Source: Candidatus Obscuribacterales bacterium (GTDB taxonomy: Bacteria > Cyanobacteriota > Vampirovibrionia > Obscuribacterales > Obscuribacteraceae). From it: 64,000 nucleotides of DNA. Each line of letters begins with the position of its first letter. Position 1 is the stretch's first letter. This document shows, piece after piece, positions 63,441-64,000 of this stretch. The notes under the pieces are model-generated. The model did not search any database. It was not told the origin of the DNA and worked only from the letters and a program-made list of their open reading frames with translations. The position numbers and the translations under genes were made by a program. Location of the stretch: NCBI GenBank assembly GCA_021732085.1, contig JAKFVQ010000007.1, forward strand, positions 186,001-250,000, in the 5' to 3' direction.

Positions 63441-64000
63441 ATGAATCTCTGGTTATCGCTGAACAAAGCACTCACCCTCTATCCCGAACGCGAAGCTCTC
63501 GTCGACGGCACACGCCGATTCACCTATCGACAGTTTGGTGAAAGAGTCGCTTCACTGTTGCAATTCTTGCGCGCTGCCGGGCTCAAGAAGGGATCGGTCG
63601 CGGCGATTAGCTGCCCGAACACAGCTGAGTTCATGGAAATCTACTATGCCTGCGGCGTCGAGGGCATAATTCTCGTTCCGCTAAATTACCGTCTAGCGGC
63701 CGAGGAATTGCGCGAGATTTTAAATGACGCTGATGCCGAGTTGATCTTTTTCCACTGGCAATTTGCCGACTGCGCTGCGGAGATCTTGCCGCACTGCTCG
63801 CAGCTCAGACATCTAGTAATGATAGGCGATACAGGTACGAAGAAATTTGCTTCCCATCCCAATCTGCAAGCACATGAATACGAACCACTCTGCCAAACGA
63901 AGGGGGCGCGTTTTGACAATGTCCCCTACTTGAGCGCAGATGATTTAGCGCATTTGTACTACACAAGCGGCACTACGGGTCGCCCGAAGGGCGTAATGTT
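63441..64000 (+). CDS. Acyl-CoA synthetase (AMP-forming), N-terminal part
   Basis: Translated by eye from ATG 63441 to the window end (about 186 residues). It begins MNLWLSLNKALTLYPEREAL and has RRFTYRQF, CPNTAEFMEIYYACG and VPLNYRLAAEEL. At the end, LYYTSGTTGRPKGVM is the phosphate-binding P-loop of AMP-forming ligases. The enzyme activates a carboxylic acid with ATP and CoA. Chain length cannot be judged because the substrate-binding part is outside the window. It may work with the acyl-CoA dehydrogenase at 26053. Confidence 0.93.
   Translation, partial: MNLWLSLNKALTLYPEREALVDGTRRFTYRQFGERVASLLQFLRAAGLKKGSVAAISCPNTAEFMEIYYACGVEGIILVPLNYRLAAEELREILNDADAELIFFHWQFADCAAEILPHCSQLRHLVMIGDTGTKKFASHPNLQAHEYEPLCQTKGARFDNVPYLSADDLAHLYYTSGTTGRPKGVM

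Overview
The window is a bacterial chromosomal segment of about 64 kb. Several traits point to a non-photosynthetic relative of cyanobacteria, most likely Obscuribacterales/Melainabacteria (Vampirovibrionia). These are many GTG and TTG starts, abundant TPR, Sel1-like and signal-peptide proteins, a cyanobacterial-type CobT-like protein (UPF0284), an Rpn/DUF4351 nuclease and a VIT/vWA integral membrane protein. This placement is inference from gene content. No rRNA, tRNA or complete mobile element was seen.

Layout. 0-5.7 kb: a 5'-truncated HExxH protein, a protein-kinase-like protein without catalytic residues, an Rpn-type nuclease and an HSL-type alpha/beta hydrolase. 5.7-15.4 kb: a metzincin with Sel1/TPR repeats, two exported proteins of unknown role, a 1221-residue VIT/vWA-like membrane protein and a stand-alone MshEN-like protein. 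15.5-20.8 kb: an OmpR-family response regulator followed by two paralogous histidine kinases, a J-domain protein, and between them three tandem non-coding units that look like small-RNA genes on the minus strand. 20.9-25.1 kb: nrdR, a stretch with DUF1266 remnants, then the conserved trio rplS-rbgA-rnhB. 25.3-36 kb: J-domain protein, acyl-CoA dehydrogenase, GGDEF protein, a CobT-like operon with two membrane proteins, DAHP synthase and an 894-residue protein of unknown role. 36-49.8 kb: a GT39 glycosyltransferase, LRV protein, repeat-rich intergenic DNA, a bifunctional PBP1A, Spy-like protein, dicarboxylate symporter, MATE transporter, SAM-hydroxide adenosyltransferase-family protein and a lipoprotein. 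49.9-52.4 kb: two small genes for Lys/Asn-rich peptides with Cys-rich C-termini, on either side of a zinc-ribbon gene and an unknown gene. 52.6-64 kb: thermonuclease, TPR lipoprotein, tex, a GNAT/DUF3142/secreted-protein operon, a second metzincin-TPR protein, a calcium-loop TPR protein and the start of an acyl-CoA synthetase.

The most interesting items are non-coding. The triple repeat at 19.4-20.1 kb has terminators and hairpins whose differences between copies keep pairing (as G.U) only on the minus strand. The second small peptide gene is preceded by four 11-bp direct repeats typical of OmpR/PhoB-family binding sites. Dispersed minisatellites, a pentanucleotide tract that could change length, and perfect inverted repeats mark the accessory stretches.
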